This document shows, piece by piece, positions 50,924-60,740 of a stretch of DNA of 64,000 bases. The DNA is from Hydrogenophaga crassostreae (GTDB taxonomy: Bacteria > Pseudomonadota > Gammaproteobacteria > Burkholderiales > Burkholderiaceae_C). Position numbers and translations under genes: made by a program. The DNA is taken from contig NZ_CP017476.1 in assembly GCF_001761385.1 (NCBI RefSeq), positions 1-64,000 on the forward strand, in the 5' to 3' direction. The notes below the pieces were generated by a model that ran no database searches, had not been told where the DNA came from, and saw only the letters and a list, made by a program, of their open reading frames with translations. Every line of letters begins with the position of its first letter. The first letter of the stretch is position 1.

Positions 50924-52627
50924 TCAGTCTTCCTGTCCGTGATCCTGGCCACGGCCACTGCGCCAGATGGCGCGCACCAGCCACAAACCGCCCACCACCG
51001 CACCCATGAAGCCCAGAAAGCCAAAGGCCGGCAGACCAAACAAGGTCGGGCCGCCCTGCACCGTCATGACGATGGACGAACCGATGATGAGCGCCGCGAT
51101 GATCAGGGCCATGGCCAGGCGGTTCGCCGAACGGTCCAGCTGATCGCCCACGCGCTTCAAATGCGCCACCTCGATGCCCACCTGCAACCGGCCACGCCGC
51201 GCGTTGCGCAACAGACGCGACACATCGTGGGGCAGTTGTTCGGCCACCGCCAGCGTGCGGCGAAGGGTTTGCCATGCGCGCTCGGCGACCACCCTGGGCT
51301 GGTAGCGCCCGCGCACCACCTTCTTGAGCAGGGGCAGCGCTTCGCTGGTCATGTGAAACGCCGGATCGAGGCTGCGACCCATGCCTTCCAGCGTGATGAA
51401 CGCCTTGATCAGCAAGGCCATGTCGGAAGGCAGCCCCAGAGCATGCTCGCGCAGGATGGTGGTCACATCGGCCAGCATCTGACCCAGGTTGAGTTCAGCG
51501 AGTGGCGCGCCATGGTACTGATCGAGAAACTCTTCGAGCTCCGACTCCAGCGCCCCCAGGTTCGCGCCATGGTCATCGCCCGCCCAGTCGAGCAACACAT
51601 CGGCCACGGTCTGGGGCTGGCGCTCGACCAGGCCCAGCAACAGTGCCAGCAGTTCATCGCGGCGGCGCACGCTCAAGCGACCGACCATGCCGAAATCGAT
51701 GAACGCGATGCGGTTGCCCGCCAGGTAAAACACGTTGCCCGGATGCGGATCGGCGTGGAAAAGGCCGTCTTCCACAATCATCTTCAACACCGCCTGGGCA
51801 CCACGTTGGGCAAGCAGCTGGCGGTCAAAACCCTGCTCGTTCAACTGCTCCAGTGCGTAACCGGGCACGCCGTTCACATGGTCCTGCACATTGACCCGTT
51901 CGCTGGTGTGCGCCCAGTGCACGCGCGGCACCACAATCCAGGGCAGCACCGCCATATTGGTGGCAATGCGTTCTGCTTGACGGCATTCATTGGCCAGATC
52001 CAGCTCGCGTTTGAGCGAACGCGCCAACTCGCGCACCAGTTGCTGAGGCCGGTACGGCTTGAACGCGGGCAACTCGGCCTCGACAACCGCCGCCAGGCGC
52101 GCCAGCAGACGCAAATCGGCATCAATGACCTGGGCAATGCCTGGCCGGCGGATTTTGACGATCACCTCGGTGCCATCCTGCAGCTGGGCACGGTGCACCT
52201 GCGCGATGGAAGCGGCCGCCAGAGGCTCGGTGTCAAAACGGGCAAACACGGTTTCGGGCTCGCCACCCAGGTCTTCACACAACTGGGGCCGCAGCGCCGA
52301 CATCGGTACCGGAGGCACCCGGCTGTGCAGTTTTTCGAATTCGGTGATGTAGGCTGGGCCAAACAAATCGGCGCGGCCGGCCAGTATCTGACCCAGTTTG
52401 ACAAAAGTAGGCCCCAGCTCTTCCAATGCCAGCCGAATCTGGACCGGGGGCTCGATGCGCGCCAGATCGGCGGCGGTCTCCCAGTGCAGCACATGGCCCG
52501 CCTGAGCCAGGCGATCGGCCAGCCCCAGGCGGCGCACACTGTCACCAAAGCCATGGCGAATCAGCACACCCAGAATCTCATTAAGGCGGCCCATATCGCG
52601 GGCGGCGCCAAGGGTTTCAATCAACAT
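50924..52627 (-). CDS. ABC1 atypical kinase / UbiB family protein
   Basis: A 567-residue ABC1/UbiB family protein with two C-terminal membrane helices. The KxGQ motif is FVKLGQILAGRADLFG, the Ala-rich ATP loop is PLAAASIAQVHRA, and later motifs are EDGLFHADPHPGNVFYL and AFIDFGMVGRLS. UbiB is required for ubiquinone biosynthesis; UbiE and UbiJ are not adjacent, so it may be a second paralogue of this family, for which aarF is a common name. Confidence 0.88.
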   Translation of the reverse strand: MLIETLGAARDMGRLNEILGVLIRHGFGDSVRRLGLADRLAQAGHVLHWETAADLARIEPPVQIRLALEELGPTFVKLGQILAGRADLFGPAYITEFEKLHSRVPPVPMSALRPQLCEDLGGEPETVFARFDTEPLAAASIAQVHRAQLQDGTEVIVKIRRPGIAQVIDADLRLLARLAAVVEAELPAFKPYRPQQLVRELARSLKRELDLANECRQAERIATNMAVLPWIVVPRVHWAHTSERVNVQDHVNGVPGYALEQLNEQGFDRQLLAQRGAQAVLKMIVEDGLFHADPHPGNVFYLAGNRIAFIDFGMVGRLSVRRRDELLALLLGLVERQPQTVADVLLDWAGDDHGANLGALESELEEFLDQYHGAPLAELNLGQMLADVTTILREHALGLPSDMALLIKAFITLEGMGRSLDPAFHMTSEALPLLKKVVRGRYQPRVVAERAWQTLRRTLAVAEQLPHDVSRLLRNARRGRLQVGIEVAHLKRVGDQLDRSANRLAMALIIAALIIGSSIVMTVQGGPTLFGLPAFGFLGFMGAVVGGLWLVRAIWRSGRGQDHGQED

Positions 52628-52686
52628 CTTCAGATGATAGACCCGCGCCCGACGGGTGCACGCGGCGGCGCGTCAGCCGGACCGGG

Positions 52687-53547
52687 TCAAACCGCTTGCC
52701 ACACCAGCGGAAAGCGGTCGTTGTCGTGCGGTGGCATGCCCGGCGCCACACACACATCGGCCTGGGTCACGGTCGGGTCGGTGCCCTCGGTGGGCGCCCA
52801 CACCGCGTCGTCGCCCAGCCAGCGGGTGGACAGCGCCACGCGCCGTTGCGCGGTCGAGGCATTGCCGCGCGCACCGTGCAGCACCCAGGCCGAAAACACG
52901 ACCGCGTCGCCCGCGCGCATGTCCCAGCCGGTGATGTCAAACCCGCTGCGGTTCGCTTCGATGTCCGGCACGCGCTCGGCCTGGCTTTTGGTTTGCCAGG
53001 AAGCGCTGACGCTCTTCTCCGCGCTGCCAAACACCTCGGGTCGGTACACACGGCCATCGGCATGGGAGCCGCGCACGAACTCCATCGCGCTCCCCTCGAC
53101 CGTGGCGTCGGTCAGGGCGACCCAGGCCGAGGCGATCTGGCGCCCCTGGAAGGGCCAGTAGGGCACATCCTGGTGCCAGGGTGTGGGCGCCAGGGTTCGC
53201 GGTTCCTTGATCAAGAGATGATCAAAATACAGGCGCGCGGTGTGGCTGCCCATCAGTTGCCCGACCAGCCCGGCCACGCCCGACTCGAAGGCGAACGCCC
53301 GCATGTCATCGTGGGTGCGCCAGAGGTAGCGGTCGGTGAACAGGCGTCCGCCCGTGTCCGGGGTTTCGGGTTGATCGTTGCCCCAGCGGCTGGGCGCGTC
53401 CAGCTGGGCTTGGGCAAAACGGCCCATGCGATCGACCCACGCTGGCGAAATGGCCTGGCGGACGATGACAACGCCGTGGCGCCGATAGTCGGCGCGCATG
53501 GCGTCGTCGATGACGGGTGGGGCAAAGGGGGTTGCGGTGGCTAGCAT
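52687..53547 (-). CDS. phytanoyl-CoA dioxygenase family protein
   Basis: A 286-residue Fe(II)/2-oxoglutarate dioxygenase. The iron ligands are His and Asp of TPWHQDVPYW and the distal His in VFSAWVLHGARGN; the 2-oxoglutarate Arg follows in QRRVALSTRW. Substrate cannot be assigned: the family includes lipids, amino acids and ectoine. CAGGAGACAAGC precedes the ATG. It is divergent from a LuxR-type regulator that probably controls it. Confidence 0.9.
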   Translation of the reverse strand: MLATATPFAPPVIDDAMRADYRRHGVVIVRQAISPAWVDRMGRFAQAQLDAPSRWGNDQPETPDTGGRLFTDRYLWRTHDDMRAFAFESGVAGLVGQLMGSHTARLYFDHLLIKEPRTLAPTPWHQDVPYWPFQGRQIASAWVALTDATVEGSAMEFVRGSHADGRVYRPEVFGSAEKSVSASWQTKSQAERVPDIEANRSGFDITGWDMRAGDAVVFSAWVLHGARGNASTAQRRVALSTRWLGDDAVWAPTEGTDPTVTQADVCVAPGMPPHDNDRFPLVWQAV

Positions 53548-53679
53548 GCTTGTCTCCTGAGGTTGAGGATGGCGGCCCGGGTTTCTGCGCCCATGTGGTT
53601 CGCCGACACTGACCGAGAATAGGCAAGAAAGCGTCGCCTGTCTGTCCACTCGCCATGCGACAAAACGCCCAACCTGCCC

Positions 53680-54489
53680 ATGCCCCACGCCCCAACAACT
53701 GCTGCGCTGGACGCCGATCAAACCGCCACCCTGGTTGGCGCCATCGGCACACCCGGTCTGGGCGCGGCATTGCTGGAAGCATGGGCGCCGGCCCTTCAAT
53801 GCGCCCACTTGTCGGCCTTCGTTTTTGATGCGCAATTGCAGCCACACCAGGTCATGGCCGAGAGCCTGGGCGGCACATCGGTGGCCGAGATCGCAGGGCA
53901 AATGGCCCGCGCCGGCGGCCTGCACCGCTGGGACCCCAATACCCGCGCGATGAGCGCCGCTGGCGCATCGCGCGACGATGTGCTGACCACGCGCCGCCGC
54001 GCAACCGACATCGCGCCCGGCGACCAAACCTTGGCCCTGTACAACCGCTTCGCGCTGGCCGATCGCGTGTCCTTGCTGGCGCGATCGGGTGAGCGATGGT
54101 TCGCTTTGAACCTCTACCGCGACCGCCAGGCCGGCGAGTTCGACGCCACGGCCTTGGCGGTCTGGGCGGCCGGCGCGCGCTTGTTGGCCGCCGTGTTGCG
54201 CCGCCATTTCGAATGGCGGCCGCCCCAGGCCTGGCGCCAGGTGGCGAGTCCCGACAACGCCGCGCTGGAGCAGCGGCTGGCCTTGCTGCCCGGCCGACTC
54301 AGCGCTCGGGAACAACAGGTGTGTGCCCGCGCGCTCAGGGGCATGACCAACCCCGGCATCGCGCTCGACCTGGGTGTGCAACTGTCCACCGTGAACACGC
54401 TGCGGCGACGCGCCTTCGCCAAGCTCGGTATTTCCACGCTGGGCGAGCTGTTTTTGCGCTGCCTCTGGCCCGACGCTTCGTCACCATAG
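53680..54489 (+). CDS. LuxR-type helix-turn-helix regulator
   Basis: A 269-residue protein with a C-terminal LuxR HTH (LSAREQQVCARALRGMTNPGIALDLGVQLSTVNTLRRRAFAKLG). The N-terminal 200 residues do not match autoinducer-binding domains and resemble no sensor domain I recognise. It is divergent from the PhyH gene, with a 132-base gap. Quorum sensing is not implied because no LuxI-type synthase is near. Confidence 0.82.
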   Translation: MPHAPTTAALDADQTATLVGAIGTPGLGAALLEAWAPALQCAHLSAFVFDAQLQPHQVMAESLGGTSVAEIAGQMARAGGLHRWDPNTRAMSAAGASRDDVLTTRRRATDIAPGDQTLALYNRFALADRVSLLARSGERWFALNLYRDRQAGEFDATALAVWAAGARLLAAVLRRHFEWRPPQAWRQVASPDNAALEQRLALLPGRLSAREQQVCARALRGMTNPGIALDLGVQLSTVNTLRRRAFAKLGISTLGELFLRCLWPDASSP

Positions 54490-54732
54490 CCCGCGCAACA
54501 GCAAGCGCCTGCGACCTTGAAACCCATGCGCCAACCTGGCGCACAGCACCAAAAACACGCCCTGCGAAAGTGCATTTCGCCCAACTCTCGCACCGCACTT
54601 GTGCGCCGTCAAAAAAAACAGACAAAAACACTTAACCATCGCCAGGGGTTGCCGAACAAGCGTTGTTGCGGCGCAGCATTGCGCGCCGCCAAGGCCCTTT
54701 TTTCACACTTCCATCAGCCCCGAGACGACCAC

Positions 54733-57396
54733 ATGACATCGCACATCGAAGCCTGGCAAATCGACGGCTTTCTTCCTCACATGCGCGCGGTCACGCGCTG
54801 CGACCAATCCTTGCGCGAACTCAACGCGACCTGGCGCATGATCGAATCCAGCGCCAAAATCAACTGCGCCCGCGAGGCCCGCAGCATCCTGCCCATGATG
54901 TCGGCCACGCGGCAAGGGTTTGAGCAACTTGAAGGCGAGCTGGTGAGCAGCCTGGTGCAGGAACGGGTCGACACGGTGCTGCAGTCCATCGGCATCAAGG
55001 CCCAGCACGTGGCGGACATCATCGTGCGCAACCTCTTCGAGCGCACCGCCGATGTGGGCTTTCTGGCCACCGACCGGGTGCTGTGCGACTACCTCGCCGG
55101 CGACCAGGGCGACCGCGACAGCATCACCGACCGGCTGCGCGCCTACCGTGACAAGTACACGGTGTACAACGACATCCTGATGCTCGACACCGAAGGCCAT
55201 GTGCGGGCCCAGATCGATGCGACCTCTCCCTTGGACCACAGCAGTGATGCCCTGATTGCCCAGACGCTGGCCAGCGACGGCCATGTGGAAACCTGCCGCG
55301 CCAGCGACTTGCGGCCGCACCAACGCAGTGCCCTCATTTACTCTCGGCGCATGCATGACGGCAACGGCAAGGTGGTCGGCCTGCTCTGCCTGTCTTTCAA
55401 CTTCGATGACGAAATGGAGGGCATCTTCCGAGCCCGCCAGACGCCCGAGGAGCGCTCGGTGATGTTGCTGCTCGACGGTCAAGGCAAGGTAATGGCCAGT
55501 TCCGATGGGCAATGGGTGCCGGTCGGTAGCGCGGTGCCGACCAACCCCGACCATTCGGCCCAACGCTTCATGTTCGCGGGCCGGGAGTACCTGATCCGAA
55601 CCGCGCGCTCCGAAGGCTACCAGGACTACCCCGGCCCGCCCGGCTGGCAGGGCCAGGTCATGGTGCCGGTGGATGTGGCGTTCAGCGGTCGCCGCGACGA
55701 AGCGCTGGACCACCTGCCGGCCGACATGGCGCAGGGCCTGCTCACCCACGCCCGTCAGTTCTGCCCGCCGCTGTTTGCCATCGTCACCGCAGCGCAGGCC
55801 ATCCGGCGCGTGGTCTGGAACGGCCAGGTCATGACCGCCAGCCAGACCGGCGACCAGGACCTGAGCAAGCTGAAAACGATTCTGGAACAGATCAGTGAAG
55901 CGGGCGTGCGCACCGACACGCTGTTCACCCATTCGATCAACGACCTCTACAACACGGTACTGGGCAGCGCGATGAGCCAGGCCGAATTCGTCACCCACCT
56001 GCAGGTCGATCTGCTGGACCGCAATCTGTACGAACGCAGCGACGACTGCCGCTGGTGGGCGATGTCGCCCGAGCTCCAGCGCGCGTTGGCGGGCGTGGAC
56101 GCCGGCGAGGCTCAAGCGGTTGACCCGCAAGCCACCATGACCGGTGTCTTGAAACAAATCCATGCGCTTTACACGGTGTACACCCGCCTGGTGGTCTACG
56201 ACGCGGGCGGGCGCATCGTGGCGGAAAGCCTTCGCGGCCAAAGCGGTCAGGCCGGGATGATGGGCCAGTGCATCGATCCAGACTGCCTCTCCGCGGTGCT
56301 GGGTCTGCCCAACGCTCAGAGCTACCACGTCAGCCCCTTCCGCTCCAGCGATTTGTACGAGGGTGGGTCGACCTACATCTATCACGCGGCCATCCGCCAC
56401 CCCGAGGACGAACGCCGCGTGATCGGTGGCATCGGCATCGTGTTCGATGCCCAGCCGGAATTCCAAGCCATGTTGCGCGACGGACTGCAAACCACCGACG
56501 GCTCACAGACAGCCATGTACGCCCTGCGCGATGGCCGTGTCATCGCCAGCATCGACCCCGACTGCCCCACCGGCAGCCAGCTCGATTTGCCGGAAACGAT
56601 GCGCAATCTGGCGCCGGGCGCTTCGGCCTCGCGCATCGTCGAACACCGGGGCCAATACGCGGTGCTGGCCTGCTCGGCGTCCAGCGGCTACCGGGAGTTC
56701 AAGACCAGCGATGGGTATCGAGAGGACGTGCTGGCGGTGACGCTCGAATGGCTGGGCGCCGTCAACCCCCTGGGCCAGCAACGCGGCAAGGAACGCCACG
56801 ACGACGCGGTGTTCAGCTCGGACGTGGAAAACGGCCAGCAGTTCGCGACCTTTTTCCTCGACGGCGCATTGCAGGCCTTGCCGGCCCACTGCGTTCGGGA
56901 AGCGCTGCCGGCGGCGGACATTGCGCCGGTGGCCGCCGGCCACAGCGAGAACCGCCTGGGCGTGATCGCGGTGAAGGAAAAGGACCAGGCCACCCGCTAT
57001 GCCTGGGTCTACGACCTGCTGGGGGTGTTGCGCGGCGAAGCCACACAAAGCACGGCGGATTGTCAGGTGCTGATCGCCCGCAGCGAAGGTGTTGAAATTG
57101 GTCTGCTGGTCAGCGGGCTGCATGGTGTGCCCGAGTTCTTGCCCGGGCAAATCCAGAACCTGCAAGGCGAGGCCCCGAGCGGCGGTTTCGTGAAGCAGAT
57201 CATCAGCGCCCAAGGCGGCAAGGTGCTGGTGCCGGTGCTGGACGTGAATGCGATCCACGCCTGTTTGCGCGGTGATTTGGCCGCAGCAGCCGTCGCTCCC
57301 GCAAACGAGGGCCACATCGAGGGCCCATCGCTGGATGTCGGCCCGCTTCGCGAACCGGCCAATGACGCATTGGGCGCCCTGGCCGTGAATGGCTGA
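54733..57396 (+). CDS. soluble tandem-cache protein with C-terminal CheW domain
   Basis: An 887-residue protein without signal peptide or membrane helix. Two similar sensor blocks occur: one about 100-290 (LFERTADVGFLATDRVLCDYL ... KYTVYNDILMLDTEGHVRAQ) and one about 430-630 (LYERSDDCRWWAMSPELQRAL ... YTVYTRLVVYDAGGRIVAES), an internal duplication. The C-terminal 150 residues are CheW-like (ATFFLDGALQALPAHCVREAL and the LGVIAVKEKDQATRYAWVYDLLG core, then VEIGLLVSGLHGVPEF). No methyl-accepting helices or kinase. It may dock a cytoplasmic sensor on a CheA array. It is 243 bases after the LuxR gene on the same strand. Confidence 0.85.
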   Translation: MTSHIEAWQIDGFLPHMRAVTRCDQSLRELNATWRMIESSAKINCAREARSILPMMSATRQGFEQLEGELVSSLVQERVDTVLQSIGIKAQHVADIIVRNLFERTADVGFLATDRVLCDYLAGDQGDRDSITDRLRAYRDKYTVYNDILMLDTEGHVRAQIDATSPLDHSSDALIAQTLASDGHVETCRASDLRPHQRSALIYSRRMHDGNGKVVGLLCLSFNFDDEMEGIFRARQTPEERSVMLLLDGQGKVMASSDGQWVPVGSAVPTNPDHSAQRFMFAGREYLIRTARSEGYQDYPGPPGWQGQVMVPVDVAFSGRRDEALDHLPADMAQGLLTHARQFCPPLFAIVTAAQAIRRVVWNGQVMTASQTGDQDLSKLKTILEQISEAGVRTDTLFTHSINDLYNTVLGSAMSQAEFVTHLQVDLLDRNLYERSDDCRWWAMSPELQRALAGVDAGEAQAVDPQATMTGVLKQIHALYTVYTRLVVYDAGGRIVAESLRGQSGQAGMMGQCIDPDCLSAVLGLPNAQSYHVSPFRSSDLYEGGSTYIYHAAIRHPEDERRVIGGIGIVFDAQPEFQAMLRDGLQTTDGSQTAMYALRDGRVIASIDPDCPTGSQLDLPETMRNLAPGASASRIVEHRGQYAVLACSASSGYREFKTSDGYREDVLAVTLEWLGAVNPLGQQRGKERHDDAVFSSDVENGQQFATFFLDGALQALPAHCVREALPAADIAPVAAGHSENRLGVIAVKEKDQATRYAWVYDLLGVLRGEATQSTADCQVLIARSEGVEIGLLVSGLHGVPEFLPGQIQNLQGEAPSGGFVKQIISAQGGKVLVPVLDVNAIHACLRGDLAAAAVAPANEGHIEGPSLDVGPLREPANDALGALAVNG

Positions 57397-57428
57397 CGGG
57401 CCTGGCCCCGGGCGACCGGGGCCCAGTC

Positions 57429-57689
57429 TTATTTGCGGTCGGGCAACTCGATCTTCACTTCCAGCACCTCAAGGTTGTCCTGGCGTTCCAGTTGCACCTT
57501 GATGTCGTCGGGGTTGATCTTGATGTATTTGCTGATGACCGCGACCAACTCGCGCTGCAGGGCTGGCAAGTAATCGGGCTCTTCAGCGTTGAGGTTGCTG
57601 CGCTCGTGCGCCAGGATGATCTGCAGCCGCTCCTTGGCGACGCTGGCGGTTTTCTTCTTCTCGCCAAGAAAGAATGAAAGGAACGACAT
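57429..57689 (-). CDS. minE: cell division topological specificity factor MinE
   Basis: An 86-residue protein: MSFLSFFLGEKKKTASVAKERLQIILAHERSNLN, with the MinD-binding helix and the topological specificity domain ALQRELVAVISKYIKINPDDIKVQLERQDNLEVLEV. It stimulates MinD ATPase and drives pole-to-pole oscillation. Lies 4 bases after minD. Confidence 0.96.
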   Translation of the reverse strand: MSFLSFFLGEKKKTASVAKERLQIILAHERSNLNAEEPDYLPALQRELVAVISKYIKINPDDIKVQLERQDNLEVLEVKIELPDRK

Positions 57690-57693
57690 GGGC

Positions 57694-58509
57694 TTACTTC
57701 CTCCCGAAAACGCGCTTGAAGAACCCGGCCTTCTCGGCGTCAATGAATCGCAGTGGCTTCTCGGCGCCCAAGAAGCGGTCGATCACATCGCTGTATGCCT
57801 CGGCGACATCGGTGCCCTTCATGTGGATGGCCGGCGTGCCCTGGTTGGAGGCGCTCAGAACCGACTCGCTCTCGGGAATCACGCCAATCAGCTTGATGCG
57901 CAGAATGTCTTGAATGTCTTCCAGTGACAGCATCTGGCCCTCGGCCACACGGCCAGGGTTGTAGCGTGTGATCAGCAGGTGCTCCTTGATCGGGTCCTTG
58001 CCCTCCATGGCGCGCTTGGTCTTGCTGCCCAGCATGCCCAGGATGCGGTCCGAATCGCGCACGCTGGAGACTTCCGGGTTGGTCACGATCAGCGCTTCGT
58101 CGGCAAAGTGCATGGCCATCAGCGCACCGGTTTCGATACCTGCGGGCGAATCGCAGACGATGTAGTCAAAACCCATCTCGGTCAGGTCGTTCAACACTTT
58201 TTCCACGCCTTCTTGTGACAGCGCGTCTTTGTCGCGCGTCTGGCTGGCGGCGAGCACAAACAGGTTGTCGCACTGCTTGTCTTTGATCAATGCCTGGTTC
58301 AGGTTGGCTTCGCCCTGAATCACGTTGATCAGGTCATACACCACGCGGCGTTCACAACCCATGATCAGGTCCAGGTTGCGCAAGCCCACGTCAAAATCGA
58401 TGACGGCGGTTTTGAGACCGCGCAAGGCAAGGCCAGAAGCAAAACTGGCACTGGTGGTGGTTTTACCCACGCCGCCTTTGCCGGAGGTAACGACAACAAT
58501 CTGGGTCAT
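57694..58509 (-). CDS. minD: septum site-determining ATPase MinD
   Basis: A 271-residue membrane-associated ATPase. The deviant Walker A is SGKGGVGKTTTSA, Walker B is VCDSPAGIE, and an amphipathic C-terminal tail (KPLRFIDAEKAGFFKRVFGRK) binds membrane. It works with MinC and MinE in placing the division site. Confidence 0.97.
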   Translation of the reverse strand: MTQIVVVTSGKGGVGKTTTSASFASGLALRGLKTAVIDFDVGLRNLDLIMGCERRVVYDLINVIQGEANLNQALIKDKQCDNLFVLAASQTRDKDALSQEGVEKVLNDLTEMGFDYIVCDSPAGIETGALMAMHFADEALIVTNPEVSSVRDSDRILGMLGSKTKRAMEGKDPIKEHLLITRYNPGRVAEGQMLSLEDIQDILRIKLIGVIPESESVLSASNQGTPAIHMKGTDVAEAYSDVIDRFLGAEKPLRFIDAEKAGFFKRVFGRK

Positions 58510-58557
58510 GGTGAAGGCTCTTTCTCGGTCGAGGAAATGAAAACGGTCGGGAGGCGA

Positions 58558-59364
58558 TCAGGCGCCAATGGGTTTGATCACGAGTTTGTCGGTGCCATCG
58601 TCGTCAGGCGCCAAGGCCACTTGCGCGGCTTTGCCCTGCACGCTGTCGGGCAAGGCATTTTCGCTGGTACGGTAAATACCAGCGATGGAGATAAGTTCGG
58701 GCTCCATGACCAACGCAAAAATGCGCGCGTCGGCATTGCCCCTCGCACCCGCAATGGCCTTGCCACGCAATGGTGCATACACATGGATGTGGCCATCGGC
58801 GATGACCTCAGCGCCTGGGTTCACCATGGCCATCACCACCAGGTCGCGACCGCGGGCATACACCTGCTGGCCCGAACGCAAGGGCTTGTCGATCACCATG
58901 GCGGCCAGTGCGGGCGCTGGCGCGGCCTGCGCCACAGCGGGCTGCGGTGCGGATACCTGAGGGGGCTCATGCACCGGCTCCGCCGAGGCTTCGCGCTGAG
59001 GCACGCTGCGCTGCACCATGGCGTCCTGGGCCTGAATCAAGCCAGCAGACAAAGCGGCCTCCGTCTGGGCATCCGACCCGCCGCGCACGGCCAAAGGCTG
59101 CAAGCGGTAGCTGCGCAGCAAGTCGATCAGCGCAGCAAAATCCAGTGCCGTTGACAAGCCTTCGCTCTCGCCCGCGGTGAGGGGGGTGAGATCGACCACG
59201 AGCGGATCGTTGTCGAAAAAATCGGGCATGTCGCCAAAGCGCTGGGCCAGTTCCCGGCTCAGTTGCTCCAGATCGGTGGATTTAAGCAACAAGGCCACCA
59301 ATGGCAGATTGGCACTCTTGATTTCGAACGAGGTGGGGGCGCTGGCGCTGAGGATGGTGGACAT
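58558..59364 (-). CDS. minC: septum site-determining protein MinC
   Basis: A 268-residue inhibitor of FtsZ assembly. The N-terminal domain (FEIKSANLPLVALLLKSTDLEQL) and the C-terminal beta-helix region (VIADGHIHVYAPLRGKAIAGARGNADARIFALVMEPELISIAGIY) are complete. The start at 59364 is the family start; the frame is open upstream for 47 codons. First gene of minCDE. Confidence 0.95.
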   Translation of the reverse strand: MSTILSASAPTSFEIKSANLPLVALLLKSTDLEQLSRELAQRFGDMPDFFDNDPLVVDLTPLTAGESEGLSTALDFAALIDLLRSYRLQPLAVRGGSDAQTEAALSAGLIQAQDAMVQRSVPQREASAEPVHEPPQVSAPQPAVAQAAPAPALAAMVIDKPLRSGQQVYARGRDLVVMAMVNPGAEVIADGHIHVYAPLRGKAIAGARGNADARIFALVMEPELISIAGIYRTSENALPDSVQGKAAQVALAPDDDGTDKLVIKPIGA

Positions 59365-59540
59365 GAATCGTTGCAAAGACGGGCTGATACGGGATGGGAC
59401 AGCCGCCTGGAGAGGCAGTTTACCAGTCGGGACCGGCCAAAAATAGACGGAAAGTGTCGACTTGTGACGGGCCCCGGGCATCGATGCAGGGGCGATAAAG
59501 ATCATGGCGCGCCCGGCACAGGCCTTTCATACTGACCTGT

Positions 59541-60491
59541 ATGAACACGCCGCAGCCGCCCATACCGACCGAAACCCGCTTGCCTCCCCTGACCTGGTGG
59601 CGCATGACACGCCCGGCCTTTCTGCTGCTCACGGTGGTGGCCTGTGCCTTGGGCACCGCCACCGCTGCTGCCTGTGGTTGCGGTCTCGACATACCTCTGG
59701 CCTTGAGCGCCACCGCTCTGGCGGTGATGGCCCACGCCACAGGCAACGTGCTCAACGACTGGCACGATGCCCGCAACGGCGCCGACGCGGCCAATACCCA
59801 AGGGGTTTTTCCCTTTACCGGGGGTTCCCGGTTGATTCAGAACGGCGTGGTGAGCGAAAAACAGACCGGCGATCTGGCCAAGGCGCTGCTGATCTTTCTG
59901 GTGCCCGCCGGCCTGTTGCTGGCGGTGAAAGCCGGGCCGGGTGTGCTGCTGCTCGGTTTGGCAGGCTTGTTGCTCGCCTGGGCCTATTCGGCACCACCGA
60001 TGAAACTGATGTCGCGCGGGCTGGGTGAATTGGCCGTGGCCCTGGCCTGGTTTCTGGTGGTGGTGGGGGCCGACTATGTGCAACGACGCCAGTTCTTCGT
60101 GATTCCGGCCAGCGCGGGCGCCAGCCTGGCCATGATGGTGGCCGCGTTGCTGGTGATCAACGGCATACCCGATGCACAGGGAGATGCACAGGTGGGCAAG
60201 CGCACCCTGGTGGTCCGGCTCGGCGTCAACAGAGCCATTGCGCTGTATGGCTGCCTGGTGGTGTTGGCCCATGGCTGGTTGGCCACCAGCGTATGGCTGT
60301 TGATCCCACCCAGACCGGCACTGTGGGGACTGGTGTCGCTGCCACTGTCGCTGGCGGCCTGGCTCATCCTGGCACGCCATGCCCGGCAACCCAGTCGCCT
60401 CAAACCCGCCCTGGCCCTGACCGTGGCGGCGACCTTGCTGCACGGCCTGGGCATGGCCTGGGGATTTGGCCAGATGGCTCTGTCGCGATGA
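59541..60491 (+). CDS. UbiA-type prenyltransferase
   Basis: A 316-residue integral membrane protein with about nine segments, of the 1,4-dihydroxy-2-naphthoate / MenA branch. The two Asp-rich motifs are NVLNDWHDARNGAD and NGIPDAQGDAQVGKRTL. It attaches an isoprenoid chain to an aromatic or related acceptor; the product cannot be told, since no menaquinone genes are near. It is divergent from minC and converges with the acetate-CoA ligase/GNAT gene. Confidence 0.85.
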   Translation: MNTPQPPIPTETRLPPLTWWRMTRPAFLLLTVVACALGTATAAACGCGLDIPLALSATALAVMAHATGNVLNDWHDARNGADAANTQGVFPFTGGSRLIQNGVVSEKQTGDLAKALLIFLVPAGLLLAVKAGPGVLLLGLAGLLLAWAYSAPPMKLMSRGLGELAVALAWFLVVVGADYVQRRQFFVIPASAGASLAMMVAALLVINGIPDAQGDAQVGKRTLVVRLGVNRAIALYGCLVVLAHGWLATSVWLLIPPRPALWGLVSLPLSLAAWLILARHARQPSRLKPALALTVAATLLHGLGMAWGFGQMALSR

Positions 60492-60740
60492 TTCCCACCG
60501 ATATACCCACAACCCTGTGGATAATTTTTTAACAACCCCATGGTTATCCACAGCCTCAGCCTGATCCCGGCAGTTGTCCCCATTCGTGTGTTCGGGCAAG
60601 ACCTTTCTCACCACAGACTTTGATCCTCAATAGTTTTTTGATTTCAAACGAAAAAACAGACTTATCCCAGAAAAACAGCGCCCTCTACTACTGCTACTAA
60701 TTTGAAATAAAGATATAGAAGAATAGAAAGCGCCAACAAA
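60492..60740. other. origin-like intergenic element: DnaA boxes, CTA triplets, AT-rich tract
   Basis: A gap between two convergent genes holds two perfect DnaA boxes: TGTGGATAA at 60516-60524 (minus orientation of TTATCCACA) and TTATCCACA at 60544-60552. Weaker boxes are TTGTCCCCA (60574) and TTATCCCAG (60662). Then CTACTACTGCTACTAA (60685-60700) resembles a DnaA-trio series, and AATTTGAAATAAAGATATAGAAGAATAG is AT-rich. This is the element order of a bacterial unwinding region. No promoter role is expected in a convergent gap. Whether it is a real origin is not proven; dnaA is about 60 kb away. Confidence 0.55.

Noticed and set aside
50864..53161. 765-codon open frame on the plus strand
   Set aside because: It lies antisense to the clearly identified ABC1 kinase and PhyH genes, and shows no motif of its own.
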